A stretch of 64,000 nucleotides of DNA from Gallionellaceae bacterium (lineage in GTDB: Bacteria > Pseudomonadota > Gammaproteobacteria > Burkholderiales > Gallionellaceae). The position numbers and the translations under genes were made by a program. Shown one piece after another: positions 29,882 through 36,926 of the stretch (the first letter of the stretch is position 1; each line of letters starts with the position of its first letter). Under the pieces are notes generated by a model, which did no database searches, was not told the DNA's origin, and saw only the letters and a list, made by a program, of their open reading frames with translations. The stretch covers positions 1 to 64,000 of the forward strand of contig JAUQWW010000014.1 in NCBI GenBank assembly GCA_030834965.1, read 5' to 3'.

Positions 29882-31354
29882 TTACCCCAGGTTCACCGGC
29901 ACAAACATCTTGTTATCCCCGCGCAGGATCAGCAACGCAACGCGCTTGTCGCGCTTGGCGATCGACGAACTCAGCTGTTCGATGCTGGCGATTCTTTCGC
30001 CATTCACGGCCAGGATGACGTCACCCCGCCTGATCCCGGCCTTTGCTGCGGGCCCATCCTCGACGTTTTCCACCAGCAGGCCCTCATCAACATCGACCTT
30101 CCTGCGCTCCTCCGGCGTGAGGGGGCGAACCGCAAGGCCCAGCCGGCCGCTGTCTTCTTCGTCCACTTTCCCGCTGAAGCCGGCGCTCTTCATTTCGCCG
30201 ACGCTCATGGTTATTTCCTTGCTCTTGCCTTTGTGCCAAAGCTCCAGTTTGGCAACTGCTCCCGGTGTCTGTTCGCTCACCAGCGGAGGCAAGTCGGATG
30301 AACGCTCGATATTCTTGCCATTGAATTTCAGGATCACGTCACCCGGCTCGATGCCAGCTTTTTCTGCCGGACTGCCTTTTTCCACCGAGCTCACCAGCGC
30401 ACCGACAGGCTTGTCCAGACCGAAGGTGTCGGCCAATTGCTGATTCACTTCCTGGATCATCACGCCGAGGCGCCCGCGGCTCACCTTGCCGTGATCGAGC
30501 AGCTGCCGCTCCACCTTCATCGCCACATCAATCGGAATGGCAAACGACAGGCCCTGATAACCGCCGCTACGGCTGTAGATCTGCGAATTGATGCCGATCA
30601 CCTCGCCGTTCGCGTTGAACAGTGGCCCGCCGGAATTGCCGGGATTAACGGCAACGTCGGTTTGCAGGAAAGGGACATAGCCCTCATCGGGCAGCGAGCG
30701 TGATTTCGCGGAGATGATCCCCGCCGTCACCGTGTTCTCGAAGCCGAAAGGTGATCCGATTGCGATTACCCAGTCACCCACGCGTGCACTCTGCGGATCG
30801 CCGATCTTCACCGTCGGCAGATCTTTTGCATCGATCTTCAGCACGGCAACATCGGACAGCTTGTCCAGTCCCGCCACCTTGGCCTTGAACTCCCGTTTGT
30901 CGGTGAGTTTGACCGTCACCTCATCCGCATCCGCCACCACATGTGCATTGGTCAGGATGACCCCATCAGAACTGACGATGAAACCGGAGCCCAGCTCCCT
31001 GGCGGGAACAGCGCCATGAGGAGCAGGCGGCTGGAAGCGGCGAAAAAATTCGTAAAATGGATCGTTCGGGTCCACCTGCGGAAATCTGGAAAAACCGGTT
31101 TTGACCTTTGACGACACGCTGATATTGACCACGGCCTTGCCCTGCTGTGCGGCGATCTCGGCGAAGTCAGGCAGCGTGATGGTTGCCCTGCGGGATGGCT
31201 CAGCCACGACTGCTACTTCATTGGGGACCGCCTGCGCCTCTGAAAAAGGCGAGTAGCCAAATTGGGCGTGTGCGCCATAACCGGCCGCCATGGCCGCGGC
31301 TACCATGAGCCCCAGCGTGGCCCGCTGGCGCAGTCTGGATTGATTACCGAACAT
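29882..31354 (-). CDS. Periplasmic Deg/HtrA-type serine protease
   Basis: 490 residues. Signal peptide ending near YGAHA at residue 30, then the trypsin-like domain with triad H138 (LTNAHVV), D168 (LSDVAVLKI) and S241 (NPGNSGGPLF). Two PDZ domains follow: VSRGRLGVMIQEVNQQLADT to about 380, and a second from SGRLGLAVRPLTPEERRKVD with VLAVNGERI. This is the DegP/DegQ/MucD group of quality-control proteases that refold or degrade misfolded envelope proteins. The short LA loop and Q-rich linker cannot separate DegP from DegQ by eye. A good promoter lies 71-99 bases upstream. Confidence 0.95.
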   Translation of the reverse strand: MFGNQSRLRQRATLGLMVAAAMAAGYGAHAQFGYSPFSEAQAVPNEVAVVAEPSRRATITLPDFAEIAAQQGKAVVNISVSSKVKTGFSRFPQVDPNDPFYEFFRRFQPPAPHGAVPARELGSGFIVSSDGVILTNAHVVADADEVTVKLTDKREFKAKVAGLDKLSDVAVLKIDAKDLPTVKIGDPQSARVGDWVIAIGSPFGFENTVTAGIISAKSRSLPDEGYVPFLQTDVAVNPGNSGGPLFNANGEVIGINSQIYSRSGGYQGLSFAIPIDVAMKVERQLLDHGKVSRGRLGVMIQEVNQQLADTFGLDKPVGALVSSVEKGSPAEKAGIEPGDVILKFNGKNIERSSDLPPLVSEQTPGAVAKLELWHKGKSKEITMSVGEMKSAGFSGKVDEEDSGRLGLAVRPLTPEERRKVDVDEGLLVENVEDGPAAKAGIRRGDVILAVNGERIASIEQLSSSIAKRDKRVALLILRGDNKMFVPVNLG

Positions 31355-31424
31355 GGAAATATCCTCCTTCGAGATAACGAAATTGAATCAGCGGCCATCC
31401 GGAGAATTGGCCTTAGCAGTGCAA

Positions 31425-31453
31425 AATATATTAACTGGCCGGTGAAATTTCAA
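31425..31453 (-). promoter_or_regulatory. Predicted promoter of the Deg protease gene
   Basis: On the minus strand TTGAAA (31453-31448) and TATATT (31430-31425) have 17 bases between them, a near-consensus sigma-70 promoter. I looked for the sigma-E form (GGAACTT...TCTGA) usual for this family and did not see it. Confidence 0.55.
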
Positions 31454-31565
31454 CCCCCTCCAAAAATACCCCCTGCAAAGAGGAAGGCACCGGTATGGCT
31501 CTAATAATGAATCCTGCGAAAGGCTAATAGAATGCCCGGGCAAACAAACTTTGCGACAGCATCAT

Positions 31566-31599
31566 AAAAAAAGCCTTGCTGGTTCGCAGCAAGGCTTTT
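31566..31599 (-). terminator. Rho-independent terminator of psiF-like gene 1
   Basis: Stem AAAAGCCTTGCT / AGCAAGGCTTTT around a 7-base loop; on the minus strand it is followed by a run of seven T. The stem sequence is nearly the same as in the terminator of psiF-like gene 2 at 32267. Confidence 0.85.
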
Positions 31600-31630
31600 C
31601 TTTCATGTGATAAACCAAACCGGAAATGAC

Positions 31631-32023
31631 TTATTTAGTCCCCGCAGCAGGCGGCGCTTCCTGTAATGCCTTGTCATAATCCTTCCGGGCAGTATCGGTA
31701 CCTGCCGGCGCCATTCCTCGATTAATCACCGCATACTGCACTTCAGCCTCGTTATGGTTCATGCAGACAGCGAGATACTTTTCTTTCTCGTCACCCTTCA
31801 AGGCTTTGTTTTTCACATTTTTGTCGCAATACGCTTTCTTTTGCTGTAATGCGACCGCCTTAACATTGGCCGGCGAACTGGCTTCTGCCAGACACGACTT
31901 CATATGAGCAGCGTATTCAGCGGGCGGCAAATGAGCGCCCCTGGATTCACAATTTCCGGCAAGAACCGGGGTGGCCAGCAGTGCGAATACGCTGAGCGCA
32001 ATAGCAGTAATAATATGTCTCAC
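31631..32023 (-). CDS. PsiF-like secreted protein 1
   Basis: 130 residues. Signal peptide (MRHIITAIALSVFALLATPVLA), then CESRGAHLPPAEYAAHMKSC and the PsiF repeat core: CLAEASSPANVKAVALQQ, KAYCDKNVKNKALKGDEK, YLAVCMNHN. PsiF proteins are small periplasmic proteins named from phosphate-starvation induction in E. coli, with no known activity. The conserved cysteines could form disulfides. It is the first of three homologues within 5 kb. Its promoter region carries the 29-bp element shared with copy 3, and its terminator resembles that of copy 2. Confidence 0.8.
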   Translation of the reverse strand: MRHIITAIALSVFALLATPVLAGNCESRGAHLPPAEYAAHMKSCLAEASSPANVKAVALQQKKAYCDKNVKNKALKGDEKEKYLAVCMNHNEAEVQYAVINRGMAPAGTDTARKDYDKALQEAPPAAGTK

Positions 32024-32147
32024 AAAAATTCTCCTTTAGCGTGAAGGTCAAAAGAGCAACCGTACTCAAGACCAAGATCATCAAAACGCAGCAAGTTACA
32101 CCTACCCAAAAAAACCAATGCCGCATGAGTTGGTGCTTGACGCCATG

Positions 32148-32176
32148 CTGCCAAATGATTCTTAAGCGGCGCTTAA
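32148..32176 (-). promoter_or_regulatory. Shared 29-bp upstream element with TTAAG direct repeat (psiF-like gene 1)
   Basis: On the minus strand this begins TTAAGCGCCGCTTAAGAATC and runs into ATTTGGCAG. It matches the element at 36564-36592 in 27 of 29 bases. TTAAG repeats at an 11-base interval, the half-site spacing of OmpR-family regulators, and the form (Y)TTAAG-N5-CTTAAG matches the PmrA/QseB box. It lies about 125 bases before the start codon at 32023. Confidence 0.6.
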
Positions 32177-32266
32177 CTCCGTTATGAAGTGCGTATACTG
32201 AGATTCATGGGCACAAAAGTCAAAGGTAAATGAACTTCCCGGGTGAATAGTATTTGCGACGGCATC

Positions 32267-32307
32267 AAGAGAAAAGCCTTGCTGGAAACCAGCAAGGCTT
32301 TTCTCTT
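32267..32307 (-). terminator. Terminator of psiF-like gene 2
   Basis: A perfect 19-bp stem (AAGAGAAAAGCCTTGCTGG pairing with its complement at 32289-32307) around the loop AAA. Shares AAAAGCCTTGCTGG and about 30 bases of flanking sequence (CCCGGG...TTTGCGAC.GCATCA) with the terminator at 31566, evidence of tandem duplication. Confidence 0.8.
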
Positions 32308-32334
32308 GAGACGGGAATGCTAAACCTGCAATGC

Positions 32335-32754
32335 TTACTTAGGCCCTGCAGCAGTCGGCGTTTCCTCCAGCATCTTGTTGTAATCCGTGCCGGCAGTATC
32401 GGTATTCGCCGGAGCGATTCGCCGATTGATCGACGCATACTGCACTTGAGCCTGATTATCGTTCATGCACGATGTGACATAATGCTTTTGCTCGCTACAA
32501 CCGACATAGGTACTGCAATTTAAGCCTTCATTTTTTGAGTTACTGACGCAATAGGCGAGTTTTTGTTGAAGGGCAACGGCTTCAACATTGGCCGGGGAAC
32601 TGGCCTGGTCCAGGCACAACTTCATATGAGAAACGTATTCCGCAGGTGGCAAATGAGCACCTTTGGATTCACAGCTTTCTTCGTTCCCGGCAAAAACGGA
32701 TGGGGCCAGCAGTGTGGATATGCTAAGAGCAACAGCGGCAATAATACGCTTCAT
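32335..32754 (-). CDS. PsiF-like secreted protein 2
   Basis: 139 residues, signal peptide MKRIIAAVALSISTLLAPSV then FAGNEE. Clearly a paralogue of copy 1 (KGAHLPPAEYVSHMKLCLDQ, ASSPANVEAVALQQKLAYC) and shares the C-terminal APANTDTAGTDYNKMLEE form. It differs in the centre: the Lys-rich KNVKNKALKGDEKEK of copies 1 and 3 is replaced by NSKNEGLNCSTYVGCSEQKH, adding two cysteines. It lacks the TTAAG element upstream. Likely a duplicate diverging in both regulation and disulfide pattern. Function unknown. Confidence 0.75.
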   Translation of the reverse strand: MKRIIAAVALSISTLLAPSVFAGNEESCESKGAHLPPAEYVSHMKLCLDQASSPANVEAVALQQKLAYCVSNSKNEGLNCSTYVGCSEQKHYVTSCMNDNQAQVQYASINRRIAPANTDTAGTDYNKMLEETPTAAGPK

Positions 32755-32946
32755 AAGAGATTCTCCTTAAAATCGGTAGCCATTTTCGAATTCCATGTAC
32801 AACATGCCAGCGGGTTGAGTTTCCATCATACTAACTTGGCCAACATGCGCAATTGGACTTTAGTACACCGTGCCTCTTTGCCATGAACGCCACTGTAGCC
32901 ACCAAAGTAAATATTCCATAAATACAAATAGATATAACTTACGGCG

Positions 32947-33990
32947 TTAGCGCTCCAGACTCAAATCCATCTCGGTGCTATCCCCCTTACGCACTGACAC
33001 CTTCTCGTCCACCGTCTTGTAGCCTTCCATCTTCACACTCAGCGCATGCACGCCTGGCTCCATTTCCAGGCGCAACGGCGACAGACCGTAATACACGCCG
33101 TCCAGATAGACCTTGGCGCGTGTGGGCTTGGTATTAATCAGAAACAGGCCGCTCGTTGCGGTGGCACGCGGCTCTTGAGTTTGCGGCAGAACAACCGCAC
33201 TCGCAGCCGGCATCGGCGCGGCTTGCTGCACCGGGAGTGTTGGCGCAGGCGCAATGGGCGCATGCACGGCACTTGGCGCAACCAGCACGGACACTCCGGG
33301 AATCGGTCTCGTGCCGGGCGTCAGGTTGAACAGCTCGGGACTCGCAGCCATCAGGCTGTCACTGATCGCTTTGGTAGTTTTATCGGTGACAACACCCAAT
33401 TCCTTGCGCAGGTAATTGGCGACGTCTTTCTTGTTATTTCCCGACACGCCCGCAAAGCGGTCGTTTTTTTCCACCACGATGCCGGACCACACCACCTTGC
33501 CCGTCTTTATTTCTTTCAGCGACGTCTCGATGGCGATGGAGACCTCGTCGCGCCCTTTGACATCGTAGGTCAGCTCTTTCACCGTACCGCTCAAATCAAA
33601 CAGCGCGGTGCCATCCTGCGCCTCTCTCACCTGAAAACCGGCATCATCCAGGCTGGTCTTCATCGCATTGGTCACAACCGTTGCCACATCCTGATCCAGC
33701 ACGAGGTCCTTGCCGCGCATCCCGGATACAAATTCCGCACCTGTTCCGATCTTGCGCGGGTTGCCTATGCTGCGTACATCCGCGTAACGGTTGATACGAA
33801 TACTGGCTGCATACTTCATCGAAGGCGCATTGGGACTGGCTTTCTTGCTTTCGGCAACATGGATGGCATTGCCATCCTCGTCGCCAAACATGCCGCCCAA
33901 CGTGGGCATGCCCGCATTGGAGCAGCCAGCCGCAGATATCACCACCAGACTCAAGAGGATTCGTCGCAGGAATTGCTTCATCATGCCCAT
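32947..33990 (-). CDS. PEGA-domain lipoprotein
   Basis: 347 residues. Lipobox VISAAGC at about residue 23 makes it an envelope lipoprotein. The central region (residues 55-220) resembles assembly-type lipoproteins that bind envelope partners (VTNAMKTSLDDAGFQVREAQ, TALFDLSGTVKELTYDVKG, TGKVVWSGIVVEKNDRFAG). A Pro/Ala-rich linker follows, and the end is a PEGA domain (TKPTRAKVYLDGVYYGLSPL, then LSVKMEGYKTVDEKVSV), a surface-layer-like beta fold. Two ATGs (codons 1 and 3 or 4) are possible starts. Same strand as the psiF genes and the cytochrome-porin but separated from both by terminators or gaps. Confidence 0.75.
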   Translation of the reverse strand: MGMMKQFLRRILLSLVVISAAGCSNAGMPTLGGMFGDEDGNAIHVAESKKASPNAPSMKYAASIRINRYADVRSIGNPRKIGTGAEFVSGMRGKDLVLDQDVATVVTNAMKTSLDDAGFQVREAQDGTALFDLSGTVKELTYDVKGRDEVSIAIETSLKEIKTGKVVWSGIVVEKNDRFAGVSGNNKKDVANYLRKELGVVTDKTTKAISDSLMAASPELFNLTPGTRPIPGVSVLVAPSAVHAPIAPAPTLPVQQAAPMPAASAVVLPQTQEPRATATSGLFLINTKPTRAKVYLDGVYYGLSPLRLEMEPGVHALSVKMEGYKTVDEKVSVRKGDSTEMDLSLER

Positions 33991-34125
33991 CCGTTAATAT
34001 CCAAGGTCGCGAGTATAACAAGGACTAAACCAGCCCGAAATGTATTCGGCACGACACGTGTCGTGCCAGTTGGCGAGCGGAACAATCATGGTGCAATTAT
34101 CTGCTGTTAACTATTTCACACGCGC

Positions 34126-34152
34126 AAAAAGCAGGGGGCCGAAGCCCCCTGT
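34126..34152 (-). terminator. Terminator of the cytochrome-porin gene
   Basis: CAGGGGGC / GCCCCCTG stem at 34132-34151 with a short loop; on the minus strand it is followed by five T. It lies 64 bases past the stop at 34216. Confidence 0.85.
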
Positions 34153-34215
34153 TGATAATGCAATTGCTGTTGTTTGATGGGCTACGTGCCCCATCCTACG
34201 CAAGCTTAACCTAGC

Positions 34216-35637
34216 TTACCATGCACCTTCCAGCATCAGCAGGAGCAAGTTCTTTTGTGCGCCGGGCGTATTGCGCGAAGACCCGCTGTACGAGCTGTAG
34301 TTCAAATGGAAACCAATGTTCTGATACAGGTCGTACACGGCAGTAACGGTCCATGCATCGTCACCATTGACGCCAGCTGCGGTACCATTCTCTGCCTTGC
34401 GGCGAGACGCGCCGATACTCAGGGCATGCGGAATCACCGAGTAGTCAACACCGATGGTAGTTGCCTTGCGGTCTGGGTTGCCGACCACCCCAGAGGCATT
34501 GTACGCATTACCGACGACGGTGTTAGGAGCTTTAGCATGCTGTGCGTATATAGCTATTTCCTTGCCGGCCAGCTGGCCCTGCGCCTGGAAGTCATAGAAC
34601 GTTTGATTCGTATCAACCTGCTGGCCAGCACCCACATTGGAGAACGATGACCCGCTCATCTTGCCTCCGCCTAGCATCAGCGCCCAGTTAGCTACGGTAG
34701 GCGTGAAAGCGATACGGGCATAGTCGTTGTTGAATTTTGTGGATGATATGGCTTGGCCATTGCCGCCCGGCATGAATGAAGGCGACCACTTGGTCAGGTT
34801 GATGAAGCCCATCTCGTTTTGCGCAACGAAAGCGATACCGGTTGCCGCGCCAGCGTCAGCACCCTGGTCGGCATTGTACTGAACAGCCGAAGTGTCACGC
34901 CGCAGTTCCGCCCAGCGATTAGCACGCATGACGCCGCCGCTGGACAACTCATACCCATATTGCACGCCCAGCGCATCGGTAGTAAAGGGAATCACGCTCA
35001 CCCTACCATCGGTGCCAACACCGTAACTGAAAGGCAGCTTGATACCTGCCAGGAATCCTCCACTTCCGCCAGCATTATTGGCTACGTTGGGTGGCGCCAG
35101 ACACTGAGCGGTACCACCTGCACCGATAGTTACGCTACCGGCTGCTATCTCTGCTGCCGTACAAGCAACGCCCATCGCACCGGCCGCCCCTTGCGTTGAT
35201 GCGACACCGCCAGTATGGTTAACCAGATTGCCTTCGAATATAAAGCCTACGTTTTCTGCCACACGCCCACCAAAGAACAGGCTGGTTTCGTCACCGAAAT
35301 CCCATCGACCGTTGCCCAAGCTTGTAGGAGCAGTCGTGCCGCCGCCAACTGCACCGGCGGTGTTGTCCTTTTGGTGGCGAACCTTGATGAAAAGCGCTCC
35401 ATTCAAGGTATCAGGAAGGGACAAGCCCTCACCCTCAACCTTGGCCTGTGCGCCCATCAATGTATATCCGGATGCCTTGAAAGCGCGGCCGAAACTGTTC
35501 AGCACGGGAAAGTGTTGTGCGTGGCAGGCATTACATGCCATACCGACCTGACGCGCAAAAGCGGGAAGTGCTGACGCTTGTGGGATAAACCCTACTGCTG
35601 CCAGCAAACCTGCCAAATAAAGTGCTATTTTTTTCAT
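34216..35637 (-). CDS. Outer-membrane monoheme cytochrome-porin (Cyc2-like architecture)
   Basis: 473 residues. Signal peptide to about residue 24 (...QASA), then one c-type heme site CNACH at 35-39. It continues AQHFPVLNSFGRAFKASGYT, the CxxCH-N-P-x-LN-x-FGR-F-x-GY pattern of fused cytochrome-porins. The rest, about 400 residues, is Gly/Asn/Thr-rich with alternating beta strands (WDFGDETSLFFGGRVAENVG, YARIAFTPTVANWALMLGGG) and ends in LLLLMLEGAW. The terminal aromatic is the signal for insertion by Bam. Cyc2 of iron oxidisers has the same plan and takes electrons from Fe(II) at the cell surface. This protein may belong to a sister family; donor unknown. It stands alone, with its own FNR-type promoter and terminator. 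Confidence 0.75.
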   Translation of the reverse strand: MKKIALYLAGLLAAVGFIPQASALPAFARQVGMACNACHAQHFPVLNSFGRAFKASGYTLMGAQAKVEGEGLSLPDTLNGALFIKVRHQKDNTAGAVGGGTTAPTSLGNGRWDFGDETSLFFGGRVAENVGFIFEGNLVNHTGGVASTQGAAGAMGVACTAAEIAAGSVTIGAGGTAQCLAPPNVANNAGGSGGFLAGIKLPFSYGVGTDGRVSVIPFTTDALGVQYGYELSSGGVMRANRWAELRRDTSAVQYNADQGADAGAATGIAFVAQNEMGFINLTKWSPSFMPGGNGQAISSTKFNNDYARIAFTPTVANWALMLGGGKMSGSSFSNVGAGQQVDTNQTFYDFQAQGQLAGKEIAIYAQHAKAPNTVVGNAYNASGVVGNPDRKATTIGVDYSVIPHALSIGASRRKAENGTAAGVNGDDAWTVTAVYDLYQNIGFHLNYSSYSGSSRNTPGAQKNLLLLMLEGAW

Positions 35638-35793
35638 ATATAAAATCTCCTTATCCCCTGTTCAGATTTTGCGGCCCCATCATAACAGCGACGTGCGAAC
35701 CAACTTGCACGGATGGGTATTACCCGGCGAAACCATATCACTTCTTGTGCGCATGCGCTAAGGATTTTGCCTATTTTTCAGGCCTGCCAAGGA

Positions 35794-35834
35794 GTTTTAC
35801 CTGCGGAAATTGAGATTTTTTTGATCTACATCAA
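35794..35834 (-). promoter_or_regulatory. FNR/ANR-type class II promoter of the cytochrome-porin
   Basis: TTGATCTACATCAA at 35821-35834 is a perfect FNR/ANR/Dnr half-site palindrome (TTGAT-N4-ATCAA). On the minus strand a -10-like TAAAAC lies at 35799-35794. That puts the box centre about 40-41 bases before the inferred transcript start, the class II activator position. The leader would be about 150 bases to the ATG at 35637. Suggests induction when oxygen is low. Confidence 0.65.
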
Positions 35835-35902
35835 AAAGGCAATGAGAAATTTACAACGAAAAACCCAAATTTCGATTAGTGCGACAAATTCTCCACACAA
35901 AA

Positions 35903-35965
35903 CAAAATGCGCCATCGGCGCATTTTGTTTGAAGAATACCGGCACCGATTAAACGGCGCCGGCAG
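35903..35965 (-). terminator. Tandem hairpins after psiF-like gene 3
   Basis: A CAAAATGCGCC / GGCGCATTTTG hairpin at 35903-35927, with T-rich sequence after it on the minus strand, is preceded by a CCGGC.CCG / CGG.GCCGG hairpin near 35939-35963. They isolate psiF-like gene 3 from the FNR-type promoter just beyond. Confidence 0.65.
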
Positions 35966-35989
35966 ATCAAGCCGCGTCAATAATGGAGT

Positions 35990-36448
35990 CTATTGGCTGC
36001 CAGCAGGGCTCGTCTTTAACAGGGCAGTGACAAAGCCGGTGAATTTCTGCAGTGCCTTATCGAAATCCATCGAAGTAATATCGGAATCCGATGCCGCCCT
36101 ATCGCGATTAAGCTGTGCGAATTGCGCTTGAGCCTCATTATCGTTTATGCAGGCCGTGAGATAGCTTTCTTTTTCGCTACCCTGCAATGCTTTGTTTTTC
36201 ACGTTTTTATCGCAATACGCTTTCTTTTGCTGCAATGCGACTGCCTTGACATTTTCCGGTGAACTGGCTTCGGCCAAACACGACTTCATAAAAACACTCT
36301 GTTCGGCCAGTGGCAATGCCACGGCTTTGGATTCGCACTGTCTGGGGTTCAGCGGCTGATTGCCAGCCATTTCTGTATGCCCGGCAAGCGCCTGGGTAGT
36401 CAACAGGGTGGATACACTGACAGCAATAGCAGTAATAGTGCGTTTCAT
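35990..36448 (-). CDS. PsiF-like secreted protein 3
   Basis: 152 residues from the ATG at 36448 (MKRTITAIAVSVSTLLTTQA signal peptide); an in-frame ATG five codons upstream is less likely. Core as in copy 1: CLAEASSPENVKAVALQQKK, AYCDKNVKNKALQGSEKE, SYLTACINDNEAQAQFAQLN. The N-terminal insertion HTEMAGNQPLNPRQ and the C-terminal extension FTGFVTALLKTSPAGSQ are unique to this copy. The Lys-rich centre is nearly identical to copy 1, and both share the TTAAG element upstream, so copies 1 and 3 are probably co-regulated. Function unknown. Confidence 0.78.
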   Translation of the reverse strand: MKRTITAIAVSVSTLLTTQALAGHTEMAGNQPLNPRQCESKAVALPLAEQSVFMKSCLAEASSPENVKAVALQQKKAYCDKNVKNKALQGSEKESYLTACINDNEAQAQFAQLNRDRAASDSDITSMDFDKALQKFTGFVTALLKTSPAGSQ

Positions 36449-36563
36449 AATAAATTCTCCCATGAATTAGAGGTTACTAACTTACGACCAATACCATCAG
36501 ATGCGACACCATTTACCCCTACCCGAAAAATCCTTGTCCCTTGAATGATTGCCTGGCATCAGC

Positions 36564-36592
36564 CTGCCAAATGATTCTTAATCGACGCTTAA
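36564..36592 (-). promoter_or_regulatory. Shared 29-bp upstream element with TTAAG direct repeat (psiF-like gene 3)
   Basis: Minus strand TTAAGCGTCGATTAAGAATC followed by ATTTGGCAG, differing from the copy at 32148 only at two positions between and beside the half-sites. The differences spare both TTAAG half-sites and the AATCATTTGGCAG tail, as expected of a protein-binding site. It lies about 116 bases before the start codon. Confidence 0.6.
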
Positions 36593-36777
36593 ATCTGTGA
36601 CGATACAGCCGATTGTGCGTTACTCAATTTGCAGACACTCCAAATATTGTTTTGTTTTCAACAGGGATATTGCCGCTTATCCCTTGCTTCATCTTTGAGC
36701 CTCGGCTCCCAAACACAGTGTTTGCGATGAAGTGGCTGCATATTGGAATTTAGTCCCGCAAAGGTCAAAGCCTATGG

Positions 36778-36861
36778 GGACGAATGGTTAAGCTCCCGGA
36801 TGACTGGCAAATTTTCGGGATGCTCGGCGGGATGAACGGTTGAGTTTTTCGGATGAACGGT
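36778..36861. repeat. Cluster of five degenerate GGATGAACGGT 11-mers
   Basis: Copies begin at 36778 (GGACGAATGGT), 36799 (GGATGACTGGC), 36818 (GGATGCTCGGC), 36830 (GGATGAACGGT) and 36851 (GGATGAACGGT). Several spacings are 21 or 31 bases, close to whole helical turns. It occupies the otherwise featureless stretch 36600-36926 between the psiF-like gene 3 promoter and the antiporter 3' end. Could be operator sites or decayed repeat DNA. Confidence 0.4.
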
Positions 36862-36926
36862 AATCTGGCAGTCTCGAAGAAAAAAATACCGAACAGGCTG
36901 ACTTTGAAAAGGAAGTGTTTCTTAAT

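Noticed and set aside
31425-31453. Sigma-E promoter for the Deg protease
   Set aside because: The -35 and -10 fit sigma-70 (TTGAAA, 17 bases, TATATT) and not the sigma-E consensus.
33046-34110. 354-codon plus-strand frame over the PEGA lipoprotein
   Set aside because: Shadow of a gene with signal peptide, lipobox and recognisable PEGA domain on the minus strand.
34216-35637. Firm assignment as Cyc2 iron oxidase
   Set aside because: Architecture agrees but the heme-site surroundings differ, and no homology search could be run. Kept as Cyc2-like.
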